DNA from: Streptomyces sp. NRRL F-2664
Lineage (GTDB): Bacteria; Actinomycetota; Actinomycetes; Streptomycetales; Streptomycetaceae
NCBI RefSeq assembly: GCF_000719345.1
Contig: NZ_JOFX01000032.1
Location: 1 to 64,000, forward strand
Length of the DNA: 64,000 nucleotides
Reading direction: 5' to 3'
Position 1 is the stretch's first letter; each line of letters begins with the position of its first letter. A model generated the notes under the pieces. That model made no database searches. It was not told the DNA's origin and was given only the letters and a program-made list of their open reading frames with translations. Below are positions 26,579 through 33,939 of the stretch, one piece after another. Position numbers and translations under genes: made by a program.

Positions 26579-27163
26579 TCACACCGGGGCCAGAACGGCC
26601 GCCCCCGGTGCGGCCAGCAGGTCCAGGGCTTCGTCGGCGGTCTCGGCGCTGCGGACGACACGGCGCTCCTGTGCGGTGAGGAAGCCCTCGGTCACCAGGT
26701 GGTCGAGCATGGCGAGCATCGGGGTGTAGAAGCCGCGGTGGTTGACGACCACGACGGGCTTCTCCATCAGGGAGAGCTGGTTCCAGGTGGCCACCTCCAT
26801 CAGCTCGTCCATGGTGCCGATCCCTCCGGGCAGCACGGCGAAGCCGGTGGAGAGCCGGTACATGAGCGCCTTGCGCTGGTGCATCGAGCGCACCACGAAC
26901 GTCTCGCCGCGGGCCCGGTCCGCGCGCTCCCGCTCGTAGAGGCTGCGGGGGAGCACTCCGGTGACGGTGCCGCCGCCGGCCAGCACCCCGTCCGCGACGG
27001 CTCCCATCACGCCCACTCCCCCGGCGCCGTAGACCAGGTCCCGGCCGCGGCGGGCGAGTTCGTAGCCGAAGGCGCGGGCGAAGGCGACGTGGTCCTCGCT
27101 GGCTCCGGGGCGGGCGCCGCAGAACACCGCGATCCGTTCGCTCGTGGTGACGGGCGTCTGCAT
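26579..27163 (-). CDS. LOG-family protein (TIGR00730 Rossmann fold)
   Basis: 194 residues with the family motif PGGIGTMDELMEVATW and the nucleotide-binding start RIAVFCGARPGASEDHVAFA. Known members are cytokinin-type nucleoside 5'-monophosphate phosphoribohydrolases that release a free base from a nucleotide; several natural-product clusters use them. RMxxRK-type residues are present as RSMHQRKALMYRLSTGFAVL. GGGGAG lies upstream of the ATG at 27163. It is the last gene of the operon that starts at the 27-codon gene. Its role in a peptide pathway is not obvious; it may act on an adenylate or nucleoside-like appendage, or be a passenger. Confidence 0.9.
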   Translation of the reverse strand: MQTPVTTSERIAVFCGARPGASEDHVAFARAFGYELARRGRDLVYGAGGVGVMGAVADGVLAGGGTVTGVLPRSLYERERADRARGETFVVRSMHQRKALMYRLSTGFAVLPGGIGTMDELMEVATWNQLSLMEKPVVVVNHRGFYTPMLAMLDHLVTEGFLTAQERRVVRSAETADEALDLLAAPGAAVLAPV

Positions 27164-27219
27164 GGGCTCTTGCTCCCCGGTTGTCCTCGTACGTTCGACC
27201 GGACCGTCTCCCGGCCGGT

Positions 27220-28518
27220 TCACAGCACGGTCCCGTCGGCCACCCGCAGGGCGGTGCGCAGCAGCACCCGGGCTCCGGCCACCAGGTCCTCCGGTCGGCT
27301 GTCCTCCTCGGGTACGTGGCTGATTCCGCCGAGGCTCGGGACGAAGATCATTGCGATCGGGGCGAGGTCGGCCACCACTTGCGCGTCGTGGCCCGCGCCG
27401 CTGGGCAGGACCTCGTGGGTCAGGTCCAGGGCGTCCGCGCTCTGTTCGATCGCCGTGCGCAGGCGCAGGTCTGCGGAGACCGGGTCCGAGCGGGTCTCGG
27501 CCACCACTTCGATCTCGGTGCCGGTGGACAGCTCGATGGAGCGGAGCATCCGGCGCAGGACCTGTTCGGCGCCGGTCATCCGCCATACGTCGGTGTCGCG
27601 GAGGTCCACCGTCAGGCGGACGGCGCCGGCGATGGTGTTCGGCGTGTTGGGGTGGGGGTCGAGGCGGCCGACGGTGGCCACCCGGCACAGTCGGCGCTCC
27701 GTTGCCAGGTTCTCCGTCGCCAGGACGACCCGGGCCGCGGCGGCCATCGCGTCGCGCCGGCCCGCCATGGGGCTGGTTCCCGAGTGCCCGGCGCTGCCGC
27801 GTACCTCCAGGGTGAGTACGGTCCGGCCGGTGATGGCTTCCACCACGCCGATGCGGTTGCCGCTGCGTTCCAGTACCGGTCCCTGCTCCACGTGGAGTTC
27901 CAGGTAGGCGGCGATGGAACCGGCCGGCCAGCAGGCACTGCCCAGCGCGTCCAGGTCTCCGCCGGCCCGGCGCAGCGCTTCGCGCAGCGGCCTGTTGTGG
28001 TGGTCGGCGGGTTCCTGGGGCAGCGCGTCGAGCCGTCCTGCGACGGCCATGGATCCCCAGAACGGTTGGGGGAACAGGGCTCCCTCCTCGTTGGCGAAGG
28101 CCACCGCGACCGGCTCGCAGGCGGTGTCCAGTCCCGAATCGGCGAGGGTCTGCACCACTTCCAGGGCGGCGAGCACCCCGTATGCGCCGTCCAGCCGTCC
28201 GCCGTTGACCACGGTGTCCAGGTGTGAGCCCATCATGAGCACCTGCCGTTCGCCGGCCTCGCCGCCGACGGAGCCGGGGCAGGCGCGTACCACGATGTTC
28301 CCGGCGGCGTCGACCGAGGGGGCCAGTCCGGCCGTCCGGGCCTGGTCCATCAGGTAGGTGCGCCCCTGGCGGTCGGCGGCGCTGAAGCCCTCCCGGGTGA
28401 TGCCTCCCGTCATCGGGTCCGCGCCGATGCGTGCCAGCTCGGCGACGCGCCGCAGCAGACGGTCGGGGTCGATGTCCAGGGTGCGCTGTTCGCCCCGCTC
28501 CAGTACCTGGTCGCTCAT
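27220..28518 (-). CDS. M20-family amidohydrolase (N-carbamoyl amino acid hydrolase type)
   Basis: 432 residues of the hydantoinase/carbamoylase subfamily. Metal-site residues are seen in GSHLDTVVNGGRLDGAYG (His, Asp), FANEEGALF (Glu pair), ELHVEQGPVLE (His) and SGAGHDAQ (His), with the lid domain motif RGSAGHSGTSPM. Such enzymes cleave N-carbamoyl amino acids, allantoate or ureidoglycine-type amides. It follows the M13 peptidase by one base. Beside a carbamoyltransferase gene in the partner operon it could trim a carbamoyl or amide group, or release an amino acid during maturation; this is inference. Confidence 0.9.
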   Translation of the reverse strand: MSDQVLERGEQRTLDIDPDRLLRRVAELARIGADPMTGGITREGFSAADRQGRTYLMDQARTAGLAPSVDAAGNIVVRACPGSVGGEAGERQVLMMGSHLDTVVNGGRLDGAYGVLAALEVVQTLADSGLDTACEPVAVAFANEEGALFPQPFWGSMAVAGRLDALPQEPADHHNRPLREALRRAGGDLDALGSACWPAGSIAAYLELHVEQGPVLERSGNRIGVVEAITGRTVLTLEVRGSAGHSGTSPMAGRRDAMAAAARVVLATENLATERRLCRVATVGRLDPHPNTPNTIAGAVRLTVDLRDTDVWRMTGAEQVLRRMLRSIELSTGTEIEVVAETRSDPVSADLRLRTAIEQSADALDLTHEVLPSGAGHDAQVVADLAPIAMIFVPSLGGISHVPEEDSRPEDLVAGARVLLRTALRVADGTVL

Positions 28519-28519
28519 C

Positions 28520-30532
28520 TCACTCGCTCCTCGGCGCCATCAGCGTGAACCGGTTGGCCGGCCGGATGTACATGCGGTCGCCCTCGCCGACCCCGAACGC
28601 TTCGTAGAAGGCGGGGATGTGGCCGAGGACGCCGTTGCAGCGGAATCGGGGTGGTGCGTGGGTGTCGTTCTCCAGGCGCTCGCGCATCCGCTCCGGGGTG
28701 CGCTTGGCGCGCCACATCGACGCCCACAGCACGAAGAACCGGCGCAGTTCGCGGCGGCGGGCGGCTCCGGTCACCGCGCGGGAGGCCAGGTGTTCGTCGA
28801 ACGCGGCCTGTGCCACGGTCAGTCCGGCGATGTCGGCGATGTTCTCGGCCAGTGTGCGGGCGCCGCTGACCCGGCGGCCGCCGGGTCCTTCGGGCGTGTA
28901 GCGGTCGTACTGGGCCGTGAGCGGGGCGGTACGGCGGTCGAATTCGGCGCGGTCGGCGCCGGTGCGCCAGGCGCGGACGAAGGCGTGTGCCATTTCGTGG
29001 CAGACGATCGCGCCGAGCACCGCGTGGTCGCGGGCCGGGTCCGCCCCGGCGGTGAACACCGGGGGCCGCAGGAGTCCGGCCGGGACCACGACCTGGTTGA
29101 GTCCGTGCCGGTAGTAGGCGGTGACGGCCTGTGGCAGGACGCGCCATTCGGCCGGGTCGGGCGGGCCGGCGAGCCGGCTGAGCTGGTGGGCGAACAGTCG
29201 GGCCCGGCCGCGTTTGACGTTGCCGATCAGGTCGGCGGGGTCGGTGACCAGGGGGCCGGGCTCGGGCGGGCGGCCGGGACGGGGGTGGTCCGGGTGGTGG
29301 GTGGCGGGGCCGCCGAGGTCGAAGCGCATGCCGGCCAGCAGTGCCAGGTTGGCCGCCCGGCCTGCGGGGCTTGGCCAGTCGGCCGCGGCCAGCCGGTCGC
29401 GGAAGGCGGTGGCCAGCCGGTCCACCAGGGCGGTGGCGGCGTGGAGGGTGTGCGGGTCCAGGTGGGTGCGCAGGTAGCGGGCGCCGACCAGGTCGCCTGC
29501 GGCGGTCTGGACGAAGGCGGTGGCCCGCAGCCGGCGCGGCCAGGGCCGGCGGACGCCGGTCAGGTCCCGCCAGTAGAAGCTGAAGTGCTCGCCGAACATC
29601 CGGCGTGGCCCGAACGGGGCCATGTCGTGGAGGTAGCGCCAGGCCAGCCAGAGCCGCAGGGAGTCCAGCTCGGTGGTGGCCCACCAGTGGTCGAGGGCGT
29701 CCAGGAAGCCGGCGGGCCGGATTCGCACGCGGGCGGCGCCGGGTACCGGGCCGAGTTCCTGCAGCCACTGCGTCCAGGGGAACCCGCGGTCCCGGTCGGC
29801 CAGCTCGGCGGCGGTGCCGGGCACCGGGGGGGCGTCGGGGGCACCGGCACCCGTGCTGTCCGGCGGGACGTGCCCGCCGGACAGCAGGGTTTCCGCCCGC
29901 AGGACGCGGGCCGCGGCCGATTCGGCGTCGGGCAGCCCGGCGAGGGAGAGCATCGCCGCCACGTGGACGGCGTACCGCTCGCGCAGGCGCCCGCTGCGCG
30001 CCTCGCGGTACAGCGAGGCGGAGGGCAGGCCGAGGCCGGACGGGGTGAGGTCGAGTACGTACTGGCGTGCGTCGATGGTGACGGCGGGGGCGGCGGCGCC
30101 GGTCACGCCCTGCGCCTGCAGCCGTCCCAGCACCCGGGCGAGTGCCCGTCGGTCGGGCGCGGTGCGGATCGCGGCGAGGTCGCCGGCGAGGGCGCCGATG
30201 CCGAGCTCCTCGATCCGCGGTTCGTCCATGAAGCTCGTGTACAGGTCGGTGATGCGGCGCCCGTCGGGGTCGGTGCCGGGGGTCCGTACCAGGGCGGCGA
30301 CCTCCTCCTGCACCTGTTCGGCGAGGAGGGACAGCATGGTGGCCTCGGCCCGGTGCTCGGGCAGGACGAACGCTTCGGCCCAGCGGCCCGATGCGTACTG
30401 GTGGAAGTCGTCCTGCGGGCGGACCGAGGGGTCGAGCAGTTCGGGCTCGGTGCCGTGGGTCTCGGCAGCGGGGTCGAGGATGTCGGCGGGCGGGCGGGCG
30501 GGGGCCGGGACGGCGGTGGGGGCGGTGGTCAT
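28520..30532 (-). CDS. M13-like (neprilysin-type) metallopeptidase
   Basis: 670 residues, normal for M13. Zinc motif CHEMAHAF (His512, Glu513, His516) and third-ligand motif ENIADIAG (Glu563, Asp567) are present, with the substrate motif TAYYRHGLNQVVVPAGLLRP standing in for the usual NAYYxPxxNxIxxPAG. The C-terminal RCNGVLGHIPAFYEAFGV replaces the RVNGPLxNxxEF pattern. No signal peptide or membrane anchor, so it is cytoplasmic, as often in bacteria. M13 enzymes cut short peptides. Its ATG overlaps the stop of the JmjC gene (ATGA). It probably trims or removes a leader, or protects against the product. Confidence 0.92.
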   Translation of the reverse strand: MTTAPTAVPAPARPPADILDPAAETHGTEPELLDPSVRPQDDFHQYASGRWAEAFVLPEHRAEATMLSLLAEQVQEEVAALVRTPGTDPDGRRITDLYTSFMDEPRIEELGIGALAGDLAAIRTAPDRRALARVLGRLQAQGVTGAAAPAVTIDARQYVLDLTPSGLGLPSASLYREARSGRLRERYAVHVAAMLSLAGLPDAESAAARVLRAETLLSGGHVPPDSTGAGAPDAPPVPGTAAELADRDRGFPWTQWLQELGPVPGAARVRIRPAGFLDALDHWWATTELDSLRLWLAWRYLHDMAPFGPRRMFGEHFSFYWRDLTGVRRPWPRRLRATAFVQTAAGDLVGARYLRTHLDPHTLHAATALVDRLATAFRDRLAAADWPSPAGRAANLALLAGMRFDLGGPATHHPDHPRPGRPPEPGPLVTDPADLIGNVKRGRARLFAHQLSRLAGPPDPAEWRVLPQAVTAYYRHGLNQVVVPAGLLRPPVFTAGADPARDHAVLGAIVCHEMAHAFVRAWRTGADRAEFDRRTAPLTAQYDRYTPEGPGGRRVSGARTLAENIADIAGLTVAQAAFDEHLASRAVTGAARRRELRRFFVLWASMWRAKRTPERMRERLENDTHAPPRFRCNGVLGHIPAFYEAFGVGEGDRMYIRPANRFTLMAPRSE

Positions 30533-31746
30533 CGGTTCACGCTTCCCGCTGCGACGGGGGCCGGTTCCAGCAGGCCGAGCCGGGTCAGGGACTCGGCGGC
30601 GCGTACGGAGCGGGGGGCGGGGGCGCCCTGGAGCAGTTCCCCGGCCCGGACCGAGCCGCCCGCCTCCAGCAGGCGCAGGGTGGCGGCCACCGCGTCGGGG
30701 ACGGCAAGGGTGTGGCCGTTGACGGTCAGCTGCGTTCGGCCGCCCTCGCTCGGGCCGATCGCCACCGGGATCCTGCTGCGCTGCAGCGGGTCGTGCGGGG
30801 TGAGACCGCACAGGGAGGCCAGCCGTTCGAACTCACGGGGCGGGAAGGCGCCGGCCCGCTCCTGGCCTGCTGTGGTGAGGCGGGCCGCTTCTGCGGCGGG
30901 GGCCACCTGGGCCAGCCGTTCGGCGAGCAGGGCAAGCTTGGCGGCGAGCGCGGTGGCGGCCGGGCCGCCGTCGGTGCCCGTGCCGCCGAGGTGGGGGACG
31001 GTGGCGAACTCCTCGCCGGCGGTCAGTGCGTCCACCGTCTCGCGCAGGAGGTCGCGCCAGCGGCGGGGGGTGACGGTGACCGATACGTGCAGGGAGACCA
31101 GGTCCCCCGCGGCGGCGGCGTGCGGGGTGCCGTACGGCAGGTAGAGCACGTCGCCGGGGTGCAGGGTGGTTTCCAGGGCGGGCTCGCCGAGGGTGCCGTC
31201 GGGGTAGGTGGCGGGGTCGCTGCGGCGTTCGCCGGCCGGCTCCCAGATCCGCCAGCGCTTGGTGCCCTCCGTCTGCACGACGAACACGTCCAGCGGGTCG
31301 TGGTGGGGGGCGTAGCCGTCGTGGCCGGCGGGGGTGAGGAAGGCGACCGCCTCGGCCGGGGCGGCGAAGGCCTGGGTGAACGCCTGGACCAGGCGGCGGG
31401 CGGAGGGCAGGAAGTGGTGGAGGTAGTTCCAGGTGATGGTGCCGCCGGAGCGGAACAACTCGTAGACCTGCTCGGGCACGACGGCCTCGGTGAGTGCCGC
31501 GCCGTGCTCGGTGGCCACCCTGGTGTAGGCCTTGCCGGGGATGCCCTGGCCGCCGCGGGCCACGCGGATGTAGGCGGGGTGCACGGTCTCCATGGCGATG
31601 AGGTCGTCGAGCCGGCCGACCGACACCAGCTCCCGGGCGCGGGCGGCGTCCAGCGCCCCGCGGCGCAGCAGCGGGCGCTCGCCGAAGTGCCGTGAGAAGA
31701 ACTCGTCGGTGTCTCCGACCAGTTCCTCGAAGGTCCAGTCCGTCAC
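30529..31746 (-). CDS. JmjC/cupin-type Fe(II)/2-oxoglutarate oxygenase A
   Basis: 405 residues of the ribosomal-oxygenase-like JmjC (cupin_4) family, which hydroxylate amino-acid side chains in peptides. Iron ligands are His148 and Asp150 in APHHDPLDVF and His209 in GTPHAAAA; VVQTEGTKRWRIW carries the basic residue expected for 2-oxoglutarate. The C-terminal third is a winged-helix-like dimer/recognition region (LTVNGHTLAVPDAVAATLRL). GTG start with AGGAG 10 bases upstream. It directly follows the 27-codon gene with a hairpin between, so it is a strong candidate modifier of that peptide. A paralogue lies at 32710-33891. Confidence 0.92.
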   Translation of the reverse strand: MTDWTFEELVGDTDEFFSRHFGERPLLRRGALDAARARELVSVGRLDDLIAMETVHPAYIRVARGGQGIPGKAYTRVATEHGAALTEAVVPEQVYELFRSGGTITWNYLHHFLPSARRLVQAFTQAFAAPAEAVAFLTPAGHDGYAPHHDPLDVFVVQTEGTKRWRIWEPAGERRSDPATYPDGTLGEPALETTLHPGDVLYLPYGTPHAAAAGDLVSLHVSVTVTPRRWRDLLRETVDALTAGEEFATVPHLGGTGTDGGPAATALAAKLALLAERLAQVAPAAEAARLTTAGQERAGAFPPREFERLASLCGLTPHDPLQRSRIPVAIGPSEGGRTQLTVNGHTLAVPDAVAATLRLLEAGGSVRAGELLQGAPAPRSVRAAESLTRLGLLEPAPVAAGSVNR

Positions 31747-31794
31747 GATCCCGTCTCCTGTCCGCGTCCCTGCGTGCCTGCGGCCGTGCGGCCA

Positions 31795-31818
31795 AAGGGG
31801 CGGCCGGAGCCGCCCCTT
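31795..31818 (-). terminator. Intercistronic hairpin after the 27-codon gene
   Basis: Perfect 10-bp stem AAGGGGCGGC/GCCGCCCCTT with a CGGA tetraloop, 17 bases beyond the stop of the 27-codon gene and 49 bases before the oxygenase A start. Such hairpins between a RiPP precursor gene and its modification genes typically give partial termination or stabilise the short precursor mRNA. Confidence 0.75.
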
Positions 31819-31834
31819 GTGCCGCGACCGGCTA

Positions 31835-31918
31835 TTACTGGATGTTCACGTGGTACGCGGTGGCCAGCAGCTCGGCGGAGGTCTCGATGAACTCGATGTC
31901 GTCGTAGGTGTTCTCCAT
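31835..31918 (-). CDS. Candidate 27-residue precursor peptide
   Basis: A 27-codon gene: ATG at 31918 with GGGAG 10 bases upstream (AAAAAGGGAGTTGATTGTC), ending in TAA. The N-terminal half MENTYDDIEF is acidic, as in recognition leaders; the end is LATAYHVNIQ. It contains no cysteine, serine only once, and no tryptophan; candidate modifiable residues near the end are Tyr22, His23, Asn25 and Gln27. It has its own promoter, is bracketed by a terminator upstream and an intercistronic hairpin downstream, and heads an operon of oxygenase, peptidase and amidohydrolase genes. No known RiPP family is recognised. A regulatory leader peptide is the main alternative. Confidence 0.7.
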   Translation of the reverse strand: MENTYDDIEFIETSAELLATAYHVNIQ

Positions 31919-31968
31919 GACAATCAACTCCCTTTTTCTGTGGCCGGGTTGTTCCCGGCGTTGATGAA

Positions 31969-31998
31969 ATGTTGTCCCACGGGCGGGGTCGCGGTCAA
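31969..31998 (-). promoter_or_regulatory. Predicted promoter of the 27-codon gene
   Basis: Minus strand -35 TTGACC (31998-31993), 18-base spacer, -10 CAACAT (31974-31969). Start of transcription is expected near 31962, giving a leader of about 45 bases. GTTGAAC boxes end 14 bases upstream of the -35, an activator position. Confidence 0.6.
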
Positions 31999-32012
31999 CG
32001 AATGCCGATGGT

Positions 32013-32051
32013 GTTCAACCTGTTCAACCGATGCCGTGTGCGCACTTGAAC
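32013..32051 (-). promoter_or_regulatory. GTTGAAC boxes, probable StrR-like activator site
   Basis: Minus strand reads GTTCAAGTG (32051-32043), 12 bases, CGGTTGAAC (32030-32022), then directly AGGTTGAAC (32021-32013). The first two form an imperfect version of the StrR-type palindrome (12 instead of 11 bases between arms); the last two are direct repeats with 9-bp period. Position just upstream of the predicted promoter supports activation. Confidence 0.6.
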
Positions 32052-32101
32052 GGAAATCCCGGAAGAAGGTTCGGAAGAGAGCTGGGCGGAAACACGAAAA
32101 A

Positions 32102-32139
32102 GCCGTGCCTCGCTGCCGGGAAGGGCAGTGAGGCACGGC
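32102..32139 (-). terminator. Rho-independent terminator of the S9-peptidase operon
   Basis: Stem of 16 bp with one G-U type mismatch (GCCGTGCCTC-GCTGCC at 32102-32117 against 32124-32139) and 6-base loop, followed on the minus strand by TTTTTC. It lies 30 bases after the DinB-like gene's stop and closes the leftward operon that begins at 37909, so the 27-codon gene is transcribed from its own promoter. Confidence 0.9.
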
Positions 32140-32168
32140 GTGAAAGGGGTTTGGCAGGTGCCGGTGAT

Positions 32169-32675
32169 TCAGACTCCGGTGGTGCCGTCGATTCCCTCGC
32201 GGAGGAAATCGGCGTGTCCGTTGTGCCGGGCGTATTCGTGGATCATGTGGAGCATCACCCAGCGGAGCGAGACGTCGAGGCCGCGGCGACGCTCGTGGAC
32301 GACGAGTTCCAGGGAGCCGGCCTCCTTCTCGATGCGCCGGGCGTGTTCGACCTCGGCCTGCCAGGCGGCGAATGCGGCGGGCACGTTCGCGTCGTCGGCC
32401 TCGTAGGCCGTCTGGAAGTCGAAGTCTTCGGACCACACCAGCGGAATGTCCTGCCCGTCGACCACCCTGCGGAACCAGGACCGTTCCACTTCGGCCATGT
32501 GCCGGACCAGGCCCAGGAGGGTGAGGGTGGAGGGTGGCATGGAGCGGGTGCGGAGCTGGTCGTCGGACAGGCCGGCGCATTTCAGTTCGAGGGTCTGCCG
32601 GTGGAATTCCAGGTGGGCGCGGAGCATTTCGCGCTCGTCGGCGATGGTGGGCGGAGAAGGTCGTTCGATGGTCAT
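32169..32675 (-). CDS. DinB-like (DUF664) protein
   Basis: 168-residue four-helix-bundle protein. The metal-binding-type histidines are in LVRHMAEVERSWF and MLHMIHEYARHNGHADFLRE, the pattern of DUF664/DinB proteins, some of which are thiol-dependent (mycothiol) transferases or isomerases. It is 34 bases downstream of oxygenase B and is the last gene before the terminator. Its role in the pathway is unknown; a thiol-dependent step or detoxification is possible. Family is well supported, function is not. Confidence 0.88.
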   Translation of the reverse strand: MTIERPSPPTIADEREMLRAHLEFHRQTLELKCAGLSDDQLRTRSMPPSTLTLLGLVRHMAEVERSWFRRVVDGQDIPLVWSEDFDFQTAYEADDANVPAAFAAWQAEVEHARRIEKEAGSLELVVHERRRGLDVSLRWVMLHMIHEYARHNGHADFLREGIDGTTGV

Positions 32676-32709
32676 CGCCGGATCCTCTCATCCGGAGGGC
32701 GGGTCCGGT

Positions 32710-33891
32710 TCAGGCTGCTACCTCCAGCAGGCCGATCCTGGCCAGCCCTTGCGCGGTGCGGGTGGCCCGTTCGGCGGGGACTCCGGGGAACACGTTGGCG
32801 GCGGACATCTGTTCGCCCACTGCGAGGCGCGCGAGGCTGGCGGCCACCGGCTCGGGCACGGCGATCCGGTGCCCGTTGACGGTGAGTTGGACCCGTCCGC
32901 GGTCGGGAGCGTCGAATGCGACGGTGGCGGCGGTGCGGCGCATCGGCGTGTCGGGTTCCAGGGCGTCGAGGCGGGCGGTGGTGCGGAAGGTGTTCCCGGC
33001 GGAGTTGCCGGGCATCCGGCGGCCGAGCTCGGCCAGCCGGTCCAGCTCCGGTCCGGGGGCGAGGGTGGCTAGGCGCTCGGCAACGGCTCGCAGCTTCTCG
33101 GTGAACAGCGTCTCGGTGGCGAGCGTGCGGTCCGCGCCGATGAACGGGAACTCGTTGAACTCCGGGTCCCGGACGAGCTCCTCGAAGGTCTGCCCCAGCA
33201 GGTCCTTCCACATCCGCGGGCGGATCATGATGGAGAGGTGGACCGAGGCCAGCTCCTCGGCGGCGGCCGCGTGCGGGGTGTCGTACGGCAGGTAGAGGAC
33301 GTCGCCGGGCTCCAGCAGGACGTCGATGACCGGCTCGCCGAGCTGCTCGGCGGTGTACGAGGCCGCCTCACCGCGGCGGACCTCGGCCGGGTTCCACAGC
33401 CGCCACCGCTTGGTGCCCTCGGTCTGCACGATGAACAGGTCGACGGGGTCGTGGTGCGGGGAGAAGCCCTGCTTGCCGGCCGGGGTCAGGAAGGCCACGC
33501 AGTCGGTCTTGGCGCCGAAGCGGTCGCTGATGACGCGGGTGAAGTCGCGCAGCGAGGTGTCGAGGTGGTTCAGGGAGCTCCACACGATGGTGGCGCCGGC
33601 CCGGAACAGCTCGTAGACCTTCTCCGGGACGATGGCGTCGGTGAGGTCGGTGCCCTGGACGGTGATGGTCCGGGTGAACCCCTGGTCGGGGACGCCGGCG
33701 CCCTTGAGGTTGGCCCTCAGGTAGGGCGGACGGATGATGTCGAGCTGGACCAGCTCGTCGAGCCGACGCAGCGAGAGGATGTCCTGGGGGGCCTTCAGCG
33801 CGCCCTTGCGCAGCAGCGGCTTCTTGTTGAAGTACTCGGCGAAGAATTCCTTCTCGTCACCGACCAGGTCGGCGAAGGTGTAGTGCGTCAT
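32710..33891 (-). CDS. JmjC/cupin-type Fe(II)/2-oxoglutarate oxygenase B
   Basis: 393 residues, paralogue of oxygenase A throughout: both begin MTxxTFxxLVGD and share PEKVYELFRAGATIVW. Iron ligands are His146 and Asp148 in SPHHDPVDLF and His207 in DTPHAAAA, with IVQTEGTKRWRLW. The C-terminal winged-helix-like part is also shared (LTVNGHRIAVPEPVAASLAR). Presence of two diverged copies, one in each operon, suggests two sites or two successive oxidations on the same substrate, or a heterodimer. It follows the carbamoyltransferase with a 48-base gap. Confidence 0.92.
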   Translation of the reverse strand: MTHYTFADLVGDEKEFFAEYFNKKPLLRKGALKAPQDILSLRRLDELVQLDIIRPPYLRANLKGAGVPDQGFTRTITVQGTDLTDAIVPEKVYELFRAGATIVWSSLNHLDTSLRDFTRVISDRFGAKTDCVAFLTPAGKQGFSPHHDPVDLFIVQTEGTKRWRLWNPAEVRRGEAASYTAEQLGEPVIDVLLEPGDVLYLPYDTPHAAAAEELASVHLSIMIRPRMWKDLLGQTFEELVRDPEFNEFPFIGADRTLATETLFTEKLRAVAERLATLAPGPELDRLAELGRRMPGNSAGNTFRTTARLDALEPDTPMRRTAATVAFDAPDRGRVQLTVNGHRIAVPEPVAASLARLAVGEQMSAANVFPGVPAERATRTAQGLARIGLLEVAA

Positions 33892-33939
33892 GCTGGTAGT
33901 CCGTTCCAGGTGTCCGGGATCTTCTCCGGAAGGCGGGTG

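Noticed and set aside
28358..31144. Long plus-strand frame of 928 codons
   Set aside because: It runs antisense to the M20, M13 and JmjC genes and reads as Ala/Gly/Arg-rich shadow with no family features.
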